From Collimonas arenae (lineage in GTDB: Bacteria > Pseudomonadota > Gammaproteobacteria > Burkholderiales > Burkholderiaceae_D): a stretch of DNA of 64,000 nt. The stretch covers positions 3,046,620 through 3,110,619 of the forward strand of contig NZ_CP013233.1 in the NCBI RefSeq assembly GCF_001584165.1, in the 5' to 3' direction. This document shows, one piece after another, positions 42,415 to 52,049 of the stretch. The notes beneath the pieces are model-generated. The model was given only the letters and a program-made list of their open reading frames with translations. It did not search any database and was not told the DNA's origin. The translations under genes and the position numbers were made by a program. Each line of letters opens with the position of its first letter. The stretch's first letter is position 1.

Positions 42415-43743
42415 TTAAGCGTGATCGCGCTGATCAGCCTGAGCAACTGCTGCGTCGTGCATTGCCAGCTCCTGCTCGGCATCAATCGCCTTGCCATCCA
42501 GTTGGTTGTGCAAGCGCTGCTCGTCCAGCTCACCGGTCCATTTCGCCACGATCAGAGTCGCCACGCCATTGCCGATGGTGTTGGTCAGCGCGCGGGCTTC
42601 CGACATGAAGCGGTCGATACCCAGGATCAGCGCCAATCCGGCTACCGGCACATGGCCGACTGCCGACAAGGTCGCCGCCAGCACGATAAAACCACTGCCG
42701 GTCACGCCTGCAGCGCCTTTGGAAGTCAGCAGCAGGACCGCCAGCAAGGTCAGCTGTTGCATCAGCGACATCGGCGTATCGGTGGCTTGGGCGATGAATA
42801 TCGCGGCCATGGTCAGGTAGATCGAGGTGCCGTCCAGGTTGAAGGAATAACCGGTCGGAATCACCAGGCCGACCACAGACTTCTTGGCGCCGAGGTTTTC
42901 CAGCTTGCCCATCAGGCGCGGCAGCACCGATTCCGAGGACGAGGTGCCCAGCACGATCAGCAGCTCTTCCTTGATGTACTTGACGAACTTCCAGACGCTG
43001 AAGCCGTGTATCCGGGCGACCACACCCAACACGCCGAAAATGAACAACAGGCAGGTCAGGTAGAACGCACCCATCAATTGGCCCAGCGACAACAAGGAAC
43101 TGATGCCGTATTTGCCGATGGTGAAAGCCATCGCGCCGAAGGCGCCGATCGGTGCGACCTTCATGATCAGGCCAACCATGCCGAACAGCACATGCGAGAA
43201 CTTCTCGATGAAATCGAACACCAGCGTACCGCGGCCACCGAATTTATGCAGCGAGAAACCAAACAGGATCGCGATCAGCAGCACCTGCAGGATTTCGTTC
43301 TTGGCAAACGCATCGACAAAGCTGCCTGGAATGATGTGGAAGAAGAAATCGACCGTCGACTCCATTTTGCCTGGCCCCGTATAGGCAGCGATGCTCTTGG
43401 TGTCGAGCGTGGTCAGATCGATATGCATGCCGGTACCCGGATGCCAGACGTTGACCACGATCATGCCGAGGATAAGGGCCACGGTGCTCATGATTTCAAA
43501 GTACAGCAACGCCAGACCGCCGGTCTTGCCAACTTTCTTCATGTCTTCCATGCCGGCGATGCCGATCACGACGGTACAGAAAATGACCGGCGCGATGATC
43601 ATCTTGATCAGTTTGATGAAGCCGTCGCCGAGCGGCTTCATTGCAGCCCCGGTTTCCGGATAGAGATGTCCAAGCACGACACCGATCACGATGGCGGTCA
43701 ATACTTGCACATAGAGCGATTTGTACAGCGCTGGTTTTGCCAT
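42415..43743 (-). CDS. dctA: C4-dicarboxylate/proton symporter DctA
   Basis: 442 residues, glutamate-transporter (SLC1) fold in the inner membrane, importing succinate, fumarate and malate. The serine-rich re-entrant loop [32 protein letters not shown] and the second loop [19 protein letters not shown] are diagnostic. The start [18 protein letters not shown] is typical. It is monocistronic with 600 bp of AT-rich non-coding DNA upstream. In many proteobacteria dctA depends on a two-component system and sigma-54; I saw neither regulator genes nor a clear -24/-12 element here. Confidence 0.95.
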   Translation of the reverse strand: MAKPALYKSLYVQVLTAIVIGVVLGHLYPETGAAMKPLGDGFIKLIKMIIAPVIFCTVVIGIAGMEDMKKVGKTGGLALLYFEIMSTVALILGMIVVNVWHPGTGMHIDLTTLDTKSIAAYTGPGKMESTVDFFFHIIPGSFVDAFAKNEILQVLLIAILFGFSLHKFGGRGTLVFDFIEKFSHVLFGMVGLIMKVAPIGAFGAMAFTIGKYGISSLLSLGQLMGAFYLTCLLFIFGVLGVVARIHGFSVWKFVKYIKEELLIVLGTSSSESVLPRLMGKLENLGAKKSVVGLVIPTGYSFNLDGTSIYLTMAAIFIAQATDTPMSLMQQLTLLAVLLLTSKGAAGVTGSGFIVLAATLSAVGHVPVAGLALILGIDRFMSEARALTNTIGNGVATLIVAKWTGELDEQRLHNQLDGKAIDAEQELAMHDAAVAQADQRDHA

Positions 43744-44343
43744 TTGTCCTCTCCGTTTTTACTACGTTCTTTTTAGAATATCGTCACGACTCGCTACCCT
43801 CACAAGCGCAGTAGAGCCCGCTCTGATCATAACAGGTTGCTTTTTTTATCTCTATCGATTCAGCTGCCGATTCCTCCCCGAATCCTGAAGATGAAAAGAT
43901 ATAAAAAAGAGCGCAACTTTAGCTGATAACGCTACCATGACTCAAGTAAATTACAACAAACAACAAAGAATTGCATTTTATGCAATCATTGTAAATACGG
44001 CTGCCTTGGATTATCGACAGCCGTATTAAAACTCAGCTACGGTGCACTGCCAGTATCGATCCTTTGATAAATCTGTCAGGAGATATTTTTATCGAACGGG
44101 ATTTGAGATGGTCTTGTCACAATTGTTATGTATCGTTAAAGATGCCGGACATGTATCTTTATCTGCCGACGCATTCGTGCACCTGGCATTCGTTACTCGA
44201 TAAAGTTAAAAATGGACGGCCGGTTCTCTAATGCATGTTGAAAAATATTAAACCTTTGATAGTCTCCGCGGTCCCAAACAAGCGATGCATGCAGCCTCAG
44301 TTGCCGCATTGCCACCAGCAAGTCTTTTCATGAAGGAAGATAT
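43744..44343. promoter_or_regulatory. Long gene-free divergent region between dctA and adc
   Basis: 600 bp, more AT-rich than its surroundings, no credible ORF. It contains a short palindrome TTGCAT-TTT-ATGCAA (43971-43985) and, just after, a 10-bp perfect inverted repeat (43994-44027). The adc ribosome binding site GAAGGAAG is at its right end. It probably holds two promoters and operators. Confidence 0.45.
43971..44027. repeat. Adjacent inverted repeats, possible operators
   Basis: TTGCAT and ATGCAA around TTT (43971-43985), then AATACGGCTG (43994-44003) and CAGCCGTATT (44018-44027) around a 14-nt loop. The second lacks a T-run, so it is not a clear terminator. Confidence 0.4.
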
Positions 44344-45084
44344 ATGACTGAAAACGATGTACGCCGCAATGCCTTTGCGATGCCGCTCCACAATCCGGCC
44401 TTTCCTCCCGGCCCTTATCGTTTCGTCGATCGTGAATTCCTGATCATCACCTATCGCACCGATCCGGAAGCACTCAAGAAAATTATCCCTGCCCCGTTGC
44501 AGTTTGTCGAACCCATCGTCAAATTCGAATTCATCAAGATGCCCGATTCCACCGGTTTCGGCCATTACTGCGAATCGGGACAAGTTATTCCTGTGACGCT
44601 GGACGGCGTGGCTGGCGGCTACGTACACAGCATGTACCTGAACGATCATCCACCGATCGCCGGCGGCCGAGAACTGTGGGGCTTCCCCAAGAAACTCGGC
44701 AATCCGGAACTACAGGTTCATACCGATACCCTGATGGGCACACTGGACTACAGCGACTTCCGTGTCGCCACCGGCACCATGGGCTACAAGCACAAGACGC
44801 TCGACAACGACACCATCAAGAAGTCACTGGAAACGCCGGCCTTCCTGCTGAAGATCATTCCGCACGTCGACGGCACTCCGCGCATCTGCGAACTGGTACA
44901 GTACAGCCTGACCGATATCACCGTCAAAGGCGCCTGGAGCGGCCCCGGTGCGCTCGACCTGCATCCACATGCGCTGGCGCCTATCGCCGACCTGCCGGTG
45001 CTGGAAGTCATTTCCGCAGTACATATTTTGTCTGACCTGACTTTGCCATTAGGCAAGGTCGCTTACGATTATCTTGCCAAGTAA
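44344..45084 (+). CDS. adc: Acetoacetate decarboxylase
   Basis: 246 residues. It converts acetoacetate to acetone and CO2 through a Schiff base. The lysine pair in [15 protein letters not shown] (about K116/K117) matches the catalytic Lys and its pKa-lowering neighbour in the clostridial enzyme. [17 protein letters not shown] and [14 protein letters not shown] are also typical. A good ribosome binding site (GAAGGAAG) precedes the ATG. It is 17 bp upstream of the 3-hydroxybutyrate dehydrogenase gene, so the two enzymes share acetoacetate as substrate or product, consistent with ketone-body or PHB breakdown. Confidence 0.93.
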   Translation: MTENDVRRNAFAMPLHNPAFPPGPYRFVDREFLIITYRTDPEALKKIIPAPLQFVEPIVKFEFIKMPDSTGFGHYCESGQVIPVTLDGVAGGYVHSMYLNDHPPIAGGRELWGFPKKLGNPELQVHTDTLMGTLDYSDFRVATGTMGYKHKTLDNDTIKKSLETPAFLLKIIPHVDGTPRICELVQYSLTDITVKGAWSGPGALDLHPHALAPIADLPVLEVISAVHILSDLTLPLGKVAYDYLAK

Positions 45085-45101
45085 CCAAAAAAGGAAATGC
45101 C

Positions 45102-45884
45102 ATGTCACTCAAAGATAAAGTTGCACTGATTACCGGTTCCGCCAGCGGCATCGGCAAAGAAATCGCCATTGAATACGCACGCGCCGGCGCCAAGGTCGTG
45201 ATCGCCGACCTGCAGCTCGATGCCGCCACCGCTACCGCCAATGAAATCACCCAGTCCGGCGGTATTGCGATGGCCGTCGCGATGAACGTCACCGACGAAA
45301 CCCAGGTAGACAAGGGCATCGCCGACACTGTCGCCGCCTATGGCAGCATCGACGTACTGATCAGTAATGCGGGGATCCAGATCATCGCCCCAATCGTCGA
45401 CTCGACGCTGGACAACTGGAAGAAGATGCTGGCAATCCATCTGGACGGCGCCTACCTGACTACTCGCGCTGCAATGCGCGAGATGATCAAGAAGGGCAAT
45501 GGCGGCTCCATCATTTACATGGGCTCGGTCCACTCGCACGAAGCGTCGCCACTGAAAGCGCCGTATGTGACCGCCAAACATGGCCTGATCGGCCTGGCCA
45601 AGGTGGTTGCAAAGGAAGGCGCAAAAAACAAGATTCGCGCCAACGTCATCTGCCCTGGTTTCGTGCGCACACCGCTGGTGGAGAAACAGATTCCGGAACA
45701 AGCCAAGGAACTGGGCATCACTGAGGATCAGGTCGTCAAGAACGTGATGCTGAAGGATACCGTGGACGGCGAATTCACCACTACCCACGACGTCGCGCAG
45801 ACCGCGATCTTCCTCGGCGGCTTCGAATCCAACGCGCTGACCGGCCAGTCCATCGTGGTCAGCCACGGCTGGTTCATGCAATAA
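45102..45884 (+). CDS. bdhA: 3-hydroxybutyrate dehydrogenase
   Basis: 260 residues, short-chain dehydrogenase that interconverts 3-hydroxybutyrate and acetoacetate with NAD+. Seen are the NAD motif [19 protein letters not shown], the catalytic Ser in [11 protein letters not shown] and the Tyr/Lys pair in YVTAKHG. The C-terminal SHGWFMQ is typical of BdhA. AAGGAAA precedes the start. It is cotranscribed with adc and ends at a strong terminator. Confidence 0.93.
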   Translation: MSLKDKVALITGSASGIGKEIAIEYARAGAKVVIADLQLDAATATANEITQSGGIAMAVAMNVTDETQVDKGIADTVAAYGSIDVLISNAGIQIIAPIVDSTLDNWKKMLAIHLDGAYLTTRAAMREMIKKGNGGSIIYMGSVHSHEASPLKAPYVTAKHGLIGLAKVVAKEGAKNKIRANVICPGFVRTPLVEKQIPEQAKELGITEDQVVKNVMLKDTVDGEFTTTHDVAQTAIFLGGFESNALTGQSIVVSHGWFMQ

Positions 45885-45924
45885 GCGACGCCACGCAATA
45901 GCGGGTAGCCGAGAACATCGGTAC

Positions 45925-45953
45925 AAGGGCAGGAAGCCATTCCTGCCCTTTTT
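45925..45953 (+). terminator. Terminator of the adc-bdhA operon
   Basis: AAGGGCAGGAA and TTCCTGCCCTT pair perfectly around GCCA, followed by TTT. Confidence 0.8.
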
Positions 45954-46018
45954 GTTACTTGGCGCATTGCTATTCGTTACCCGCGACACTCTTGTCTTAT
46001 CCGATCCAGGACATCATC

Positions 46019-46969
46019 TTGAAGCAAACTCTCCCGATCACTAAGCCAGCGCGGCGCTTCGGCTTGAAACATTGGCTGGCGTGCGCGTTGCTGCTCGCCG
46101 GCAGCAACGATATCCTTGCCGGGAACGTCGATGTACCGACATCAATGACGACGACGGCGCCATTCGCCAGCCGCCAAGCGGCGCTGGCGGCGCTGCCGCC
46201 GCTGATGCTATGGGTATGGGAACGGCCCGACGATGTCCGCACCTGGCTCAACAGTAATGACATCACCGCAAAAGCAGCGGAATCGCCGGCCAAATCGATC
46301 CCTTCCTTGCAAGACCAACGCATCGGCATTGCCGTGCTCGACACCACCGTCATGCTGCGCGATGGCGTCGCCAATGTACGTCGGCGCCAGCAACCCCTAC
46401 AGCTGCCGGCTGCCTGGTATTCGAAAACGGGTTTGCAGCACAAGGCGCCGGTGGTGCCTATCGTACATATCGACTTGGCACGCGGCAAACACAAACCAGC
46501 CTTGAATGAAAAGCAGAAAAAGACGATCGTCGGCGCGGTGCTTGCCGCCGCCGCACGCAGTCCGAGTCAGGTAGTACAGCTCGACTTCGAGGTCATGCAT
46601 AGCCAGAAGCCGTTCCTTGCCGATGTCGTCAGAAGTACCCGCGCAGCACTGCCGGCAAATGTGGCGCTGTCGATCACCGCCCTGGCGTCCTGGTGCGTCG
46701 GCGATGCCTGGCTGAGCGACCTGCCGGCAGATGAAGTGGTGCCGATGGCGTTTCGCATGGCCGGCGATACGCCGCACATGCGCAACATACTCGAAGAAGA
46801 CGGCCGGTTCCCGCGCCCGGAATGCCAACCAAGCCTGGGCCTGTCGCTCGACGAGCAACCATGGCCCGGCAAGCTGCGTAGCCAACGGCTGTACCTGTTC
46901 AACCGCGAGGCCTGGTCGGCCACGCCAATGGCTAGCTGGTCCGTGCGCCTGGGGTCGCTTCTGCCGTAA
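46019..46969 (+). CDS. DUF3142 family exported protein
   Basis: About 316 residues from a TTG at 46019. No ATG lies near the family start, and the farther TTG at 45959 falls against the terminator. The N-terminus looks like a signal peptide (HWLACALLLAGSNDILAG). PLMLWVWERPDDVRTW begins the DUF3142 domain, and VVQLDFEVMHSQKPFLADV resembles a TIM-barrel strand with acidic residues, as in glycoside-hydrolase-like folds. Function is unknown. It is followed after 43 bp by a large exported protein on the same strand, so the two probably work together in the envelope. Confidence 0.7.
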   Translation: MKQTLPITKPARRFGLKHWLACALLLAGSNDILAGNVDVPTSMTTTAPFASRQAALAALPPLMLWVWERPDDVRTWLNSNDITAKAAESPAKSIPSLQDQRIGIAVLDTTVMLRDGVANVRRRQQPLQLPAAWYSKTGLQHKAPVVPIVHIDLARGKHKPALNEKQKKTIVGAVLAAAARSPSQVVQLDFEVMHSQKPFLADVVRSTRAALPANVALSITALASWCVGDAWLSDLPADEVVPMAFRMAGDTPHMRNILEEDGRFPRPECQPSLGLSLDEQPWPGKLRSQRLYLFNREAWSATPMASWSVRLGSLLP

Positions 46970-47012
46970 AATCTGCTGCTGTCGATTCTCTGTCCTTTGC
47001 CATTTGACGAAT

Positions 47013-49301
47013 ATGAAAATACTTCCGCCGACGCAGTCTCAATTAAGCCCACCATCGCTCCACCGCAGGCTAAGCGCATGCGTACTGCTGGCGCTGGCGC
47101 CGCTGTTGGCGCACGCCAGCGGCGGCGATGAAGACAGCTACAATCGTTTTGCGCCTGACAACTTTGTTTCGCAACCGGAATTGGGGCGCTATGCCGCTGG
47201 CACACTAGGCATCGTCGGCAACGGCTATTGGCGGGTCTACCTGTTCATGGCCTACCGTGCTTTACACAACCAGCCGATCGGCGCCGCCGCGCCGGAAGCG
47301 CTCGGCATCGCCGGCTGGGGCACCGCGCTGCTGCAAGACCGGATGTATAGTCACGACGGCGTCGATGCGTGGCTGCAGGCACGCCAGCCATATGCAGACG
47401 CCGCCATCACCACGCTCGATCCGTGGCGCGCCGTGGGGCCAAAGGACAGCTTTCAAAGCTACCTGAACTGCCCGAAAGATGCGTTCGACAATGCCACCCA
47501 GACACTGGAGGCCCGCAAGAAATCGGATGGCGCTCAATGGCTCAAGACATGGGTGAAGAATCAGGATGTCGTGTTCAGCCAATGCGCCGGCGGCAACGCC
47601 ACGGTGCTGGCGCCGCTACCAGACGCCGCCCCGGCCTGGCTGAAGGCCGACTACGCTTATCAAAGCGCGGCCGCCCTGTTCTATAAGCAAGACTTCATCA
47701 CGGCACGCAAGCTGTTCCAGGCAATCGCCGCCGACAGTAAATCGCCGTGGCAGCGCATCGCCCCCTATCTCGCCGCCAGATCGCTGATTCGCCAAGCCGA
47801 ATTGAATGAAAGCGCCGGCTCGCCAGCCTACATCAGCAACTTGCAGACCGCGCGCAACGAGCTGCGTACCATCGCCGGCAAATATGCACCGGCACAAGGC
47901 ATGCTGGCGCGCCTGGAGATCCGGCTGAATCCGGAGCAGCGCCTGCCGGAACTCGGCAAGAAGCTGGCGAACGCTTCGTTCAACCCGCCTAGCGGCCAGA
48001 CAGCCCAGGACCTGTCTGACTACCTGAGCCTGCTCGACCGATTTGAGAATGCAGATAGCACCTTGTGGTCCAGGTTCGATCCGATGACGCTGTGGATCCT
48101 GACCATGCAGCAACGCAGTCCCGCCATGCCGGCAAGCGCCGGCAAGCCGAGCGCCGAAGACATCAAGCATGCTGCATCGGTGGCTGAAGCCTACACACAG
48201 GCGCAAAGCCGCTGGCAAAAGGAAAAGAGCCCAGAATGGCTAATCGCGGCGCTGAGCAGCGCACCGCTCGGCAAGGCAGCGCCGGATTTGATGAAAGCCG
48301 CCGACAGTTTGCCGGCCGACTCGCCGGCCTATCAAAGCGCACGCTATTACACGAGCCGCCATCTGCAGGCGCAGAAACAGGATGCCGCGGTCTGGCGTAG
48401 TTCAGCGCCGGAAATAAAGGGCAATGACAAGACACTGGCGAGCAGCGTCAATCTGTGGCGCGCATTGGCCTTGCCGGTAGCGCCGAAGCGCAGCGACTTC
48501 ATCGCAGCCCTGTGGCGCCATCCAGTTGACCAATCGGAAAGTTACGTCAAAAGCTATGCCATCGAGGCGCGCAAGAACGCCGCCGCAAAACCGAACGATG
48601 CCGCCGCAGCGGCGGAAGCCGATGCCGCTCAACGGCGCTGGTTGGAAGTCAGCAGCGACGGCCTCGACGATGACGGCTTCGCCGCACTCAACAACGCTTT
48701 GCCGCTCAGCGAATGGATGATGCTGGCGCAGGACGCCAACACGCCGAAAGTCTGGAAAACCCGCTTGGCGGAAAGTATCTGGATGCGCGGGCTGGTGCTG
48801 GGCGATTACGCTAGCGTCGATCAGGTCAGCGCTACCATCGCCCAGGACAAGAAAACCACCGCCAACCTGTGGCAACGCTACCAGCAAGCGCGCACGCCCG
48901 CCGACAAGGAAAATGCGGCGCTGATAATCTGGGCCAATAGCCCGGAATTGCAGCCGGAAGTGGCGAACTGGCAGAACTTCGGTGACTGGTGCGCACGTCC
49001 CGCCACCACCCCTACGAGCCTGTCATACCTGAACAGCGACGAGCAACAGCGGGCGCGCAGGGAATCCCAGCAAATCGCCAAGGCCGGCGGCGGCGTCAAT
49101 TACTTCGGCGACAAACTGTTGAGCTACGCCAAAAAGAATCCGGCCGACGCTGACGTACCGAAGGCGCTGTACTTCCTGATCCAGCGCACCCGCGGCGCCT
49201 GCAGCAGCAACGCCAGCCGGGTCTCGAAAGCGGCATACCAGTTACTTAAGAGCCAGCACCCCAACGAACCGTGGGCGCAAAAGGCCAAATACTGGTACTA
49301 G
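47013..49301 (+). CDS. Large exported alpha-helical-repeat protein, function unknown
   Basis: 762 residues. It has a signal peptide (RRLSACVLLALAPLLAHAS, cleavage about residue 36). The mature protein is rich in Ala, Leu and Gln with recurring helix pairs resembling TPR/Sel1-type units (DYAYQSAAALFYKQDFITARKLFQAIA is a good single example). Several conserved-looking cysteines occur (YLNCPKD, SQCAGG, RGACSSN), suggesting disulfides. No enzyme motif was seen. The start ATG 47013 lies just after the DUF3142 gene. A scaffold or binding role in the periplasm or at the surface is inference only; I do not recognise the family. Confidence 0.75.
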   Translation: MKILPPTQSQLSPPSLHRRLSACVLLALAPLLAHASGGDEDSYNRFAPDNFVSQPELGRYAAGTLGIVGNGYWRVYLFMAYRALHNQPIGAAAPEALGIAGWGTALLQDRMYSHDGVDAWLQARQPYADAAITTLDPWRAVGPKDSFQSYLNCPKDAFDNATQTLEARKKSDGAQWLKTWVKNQDVVFSQCAGGNATVLAPLPDAAPAWLKADYAYQSAAALFYKQDFITARKLFQAIAADSKSPWQRIAPYLAARSLIRQAELNESAGSPAYISNLQTARNELRTIAGKYAPAQGMLARLEIRLNPEQRLPELGKKLANASFNPPSGQTAQDLSDYLSLLDRFENADSTLWSRFDPMTLWILTMQQRSPAMPASAGKPSAEDIKHAASVAEAYTQAQSRWQKEKSPEWLIAALSSAPLGKAAPDLMKAADSLPADSPAYQSARYYTSRHLQAQKQDAAVWRSSAPEIKGNDKTLASSVNLWRALALPVAPKRSDFIAALWRHPVDQSESYVKSYAIEARKNAAAKPNDAAAAAEADAAQRRWLEVSSDGLDDDGFAALNNALPLSEWMMLAQDANTPKVWKTRLAESIWMRGLVLGDYASVDQVSATIAQDKKTTANLWQRYQQARTPADKENAALIIWANSPELQPEVANWQNFGDWCARPATTPTSLSYLNSDEQQRARRESQQIAKAGGGVNYFGDKLLSYAKKNPADADVPKALYFLIQRTRGACSSNASRVSKAAYQLLKSQHPNEPWAQKAKYWY

Positions 49302-49320
49302 CAATAATGCGGAAATAGTC

Positions 49321-50646
49321 CTATTCGGCGTCAGCCACACGCTGCGCCGGATAGACTTTCACCAACACGATCCGCGGTCCGTTCATTTTCTTGACGACGA
49401 TATCGAAGCCGTCGAACGCTATCTTCTGGCCTTCGTGCGGCAGATCGCCCAACTTGGCCATGATCAGCCCGCCGACCGAATCGACATCCTCATCACCATC
49501 AATCACGACGTCGATACCGAGGATGCGTTCAAGGCTAAAGATCGGCAGGCTACCCTTGCCGAGCAAGGTGCCGTCATCCAGGCGGCTCCATTCGTTGTCG
49601 TTGCGACGGAATTCGTCGCGAATCTCACCCACCATCGCTCCCAGCAGGTTATCGAGCGTGATGAAGCCTTCCGGCTTCGTGCCCTTCTTGCCAATGATCG
49701 CGAAGTGCGGCGCGCCGGTACGGAAGCGACGGAACAGCTCCAACGCGGCCATGCGCGGTGAAACGTATTCTACCGGCCGCAAATAGGCGTTCAGGCTTTC
49801 AATCGACTTGCCTTCCTGCTGCGCGATGAACAAATCTTTCAAATGGATGATACCCAGTACGTTGACGCCGCTCTGGTCGAAATAGGGATAACGGCTGAAA
49901 CGATGGCGATAGATGGTTTCCAGGTTTTCCGCCAGGCTGCGCGACTGGTGCAGCGCCGTGATCTCATTGATCGGACGCATCAGGTCGGAAACTTCGAGCT
50001 CGCTGAAGTCGAGCGACTGCGCCAGAACGTTCCATTCGTCGCGATTGAACTTCTGGCCGGCGCGGCTGCTGCCGCGCAAGATCAGCTTCAATTCGTCCGC
50101 CGAATAATGCGCGTCATGGCCGTGCGCGCCAGCCAGGCCAAGCAGGCGCAACAACCAGTTGGCGCTCGCATTGAGGGCCCAGATGGCCGGATACATGGCC
50201 CAGTAGAAGCCATACAACGGCACCGCACACCACAAACCGATCACTTCGGGATTACGGATGGCGACAGTCTTTGGCGCCAGCTCGCCTACCACGATGTGCA
50301 AAAATGAAATCAGGAAAAAGGCAAAGAAGAATGAGATGCCGTGGATCAGTTCAGGGGTGCCGATACCGAGCAGATCGAACACGGGATGCAACAGGTTGGC
50401 AAACGCCGGTTCGCCGATCCAGCCGAGTCCCAGCGAAGCAAGCGTGATACCGAGTTGACATGCGGACAGATAGGCGTCCAACTGGCGATGCACTGTGGCT
50501 AGAATCCGGCCGCGCAGGCCTTGAGTCTTGGCGATGGCACGGATGCGGGTCTGGCGTAATTTGACTAAACCGAATTCGGCAGCAACAAAAAAACCATTGA
50601 GTGCTACCAAAAATAATGCTGCGATAACCAATAACAGGTTGTTCAA
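49321..50646 (-). CDS. CNNM/CorC-HlyC family membrane protein (DUF21-CBS-CorC)
   Basis: 441 residues. An N-terminal DUF21 membrane domain (LNNLLLVIAALFLVALNGFF, then AYLSACQLGITLASLGLGW) is followed by a CBS pair (YFDQSGVNVLGIIHLKDLF; GAPHFAIIGKKGTKPEGFIT) and a C-terminal CorC/HlyC domain (LGIDVVIDGDEDVDSVGGLI). Members are often named hemolysins but are more likely magnesium or cation transport proteins. TTG 50646 is the best start: GGAAGAG lies 6 nt upstream, and the frame beyond it crosses a terminator. Confidence 0.88.
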   Translation of the reverse strand: MNNLLLVIAALFLVALNGFFVAAEFGLVKLRQTRIRAIAKTQGLRGRILATVHRQLDAYLSACQLGITLASLGLGWIGEPAFANLLHPVFDLLGIGTPELIHGISFFFAFFLISFLHIVVGELAPKTVAIRNPEVIGLWCAVPLYGFYWAMYPAIWALNASANWLLRLLGLAGAHGHDAHYSADELKLILRGSSRAGQKFNRDEWNVLAQSLDFSELEVSDLMRPINEITALHQSRSLAENLETIYRHRFSRYPYFDQSGVNVLGIIHLKDLFIAQQEGKSIESLNAYLRPVEYVSPRMAALELFRRFRTGAPHFAIIGKKGTKPEGFITLDNLLGAMVGEIRDEFRRNDNEWSRLDDGTLLGKGSLPIFSLERILGIDVVIDGDEDVDSVGGLIMAKLGDLPHEGQKIAFDGFDIVVKKMNGPRIVLVKVYPAQRVADAE

Positions 50647-50760
50647 CGAATCTCTTCCATGATAAAGACGGACGATAAGTATAGGGTAGGATTGGCATTT
50701 TTTACAAAGCCGCCGCAAATTGAGGCAGTTACGCTCTCCATCTGCGATGTCATTGGCATA

Positions 50761-50813
50761 AAAACGGGGCCGGGATTGACGCGCAAACACCGCGTCAATC
50801 CCGGCCCCGTTTT
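50761..50813. terminator. Very long perfect-stem terminator after hemY
   Basis: Two 23-nt arms (50761-50783 and 50791-50813) are perfectly complementary around a 7-nt loop, starting AAAACGGGGCC and ending GGCCCCGTTTT. It lies just downstream of the hemY stop. Confidence 0.85.
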
Positions 50814-50849
50814 ATTCCCTGTCGCAGGCAACGAGAGGAATTTGCTGCC

Positions 50850-52045
50850 CTACAACATCGTCGCCAACGCACACTGCCGATAATGTTCAGCAGCCAGTTC
50901 CGGTTGCTCGATGGCTTCGTGCAATTGCGCCAGCTTCAGATGTGCTTCGCGCACCGTGCCTGGCGATTCGGCATCCGACAGGGCCTGCTCCAGATGACGC
51001 TGCGCCTTGCCCATAATTTCTGCTTGAAGCAGAATGTTCCCAAGGTCAAAGCCAGTTCAGCATTATTCGGCGCCTTAGCCATCCAATGTTCGCAATGCTC
51101 GATTTGCGCCAGCAGCTCAGGCGAGGCTTCTGCCGCTGCCGCGTCGCGGTAGACCGGCAACAGACGCACATCCCATTCCGCCGCCAGGGATTTCTCGACA
51201 ATGGCTCGGGCTTCGTCGTGCAAACCACGTTTGTTGAACGCGCTGGCACCACGCATCGCGATGAACGGCTTGATCCGGTCTTCATTCGGCACGGTAGCCC
51301 ACAGACGGGCGATCGACTCGGCATCGTGCGAATCGTCCGACAGCAAACCATCGTAGGCCAGTTCGCGCAAACGCGTCGACAGCGCAGGATGCAAGGCATC
51401 ATGCTTGTTCAGCGTGCGCACCAGGCGCAACACTTCCGGCCAGTTCTTGGCTTGCTGATTGGCTTTCAGCGCCAGCCGCAACGCATGGATATGGCGCGTG
51501 CCGCTGGCATTCAACTCATTGACGGCTTCCAGCGCCGCCTGCGATTTATGCTCATCAACCAACAGATCCAGCGTAGTGATCAGTCGCGCGGTTTTCAACG
51601 GTTCATTATCTTCGATGCTGGCCAGCCAGATATCACGCCGCTCAGGTTGCCCCATGCGGTGTGCGGCGCGAGCGCCGATCAATGCCGCCACGCCAAGGTT
51701 ATCAGGCAATTCCGCAGCGCGCGTAGCGGCCTTTTCAGCCTGGCCGAAACGCCCTTCGAACAGCGATTTCAGGGAGTCGCGCAGCGCATTGTTGGACGTT
51801 GTTTCGCGCTTGTGGCGGCGATAGCCGATCACGCGCGCAGGCAATTTCTGCGTCACACGAATCGCCCGGATCACCACATACAGGAGTATGAACAGGATCA
51901 GCAGCAATACGACAAAGAAATTCAGCGACAGGTCAATCCGGTATGGCGGGAAAAACAGCACCACGTTACCGGGGTTATAACGCGCCACCACAGCCAGACC
52001 GATGGCGACCGCGAACAGGGCAACAAGCCGGAGAAAGAATCGCAT
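50850..52045 (-). CDS. hemY: HemY-type TPR protein of haem biosynthesis cluster, frameshifted
   Basis: About 398 residues when repaired. Two N-terminal membrane helices (LVALFAVAIGLAVVARYN and FFVVLLLILFILLYVVI) precede a periplasm-side or cytosolic TPR domain (ARAAHRMGQPERRDIWLASIE). It is the proteobacterial HemY N-terminal-domain protein, not protoporphyrinogen oxidase; its role in late haem or tetrapyrrole supply is poorly defined. The frame breaks at 51010-51012: CCCC for CCC (GGGG on the coding strand) gives LWGKAQRHLEQALSDAES and continues to the stop at 50850. It is 4 bp after hemX. Confidence 0.9.
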
Positions 52046-52049
52046 ATGA

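Noticed and set aside
42355..43776. 473-codon open frame antisense to dctA
   Set aside because: It starts inside the prfC terminator and is opposite an intact transporter gene, so it is a shadow.
43760..44000. Sigma-54 promoter for dctA
   Set aside because: No correctly spaced -24 GG and -12 GC element could be found on the minus strand.
2846..51012. Programmed ribosomal frameshifting as the cause of the broken genes
   Set aside because: Sites lack shared slippery heptamers and downstream structures, and affect unrelated housekeeping families that do not use frameshifting elsewhere.
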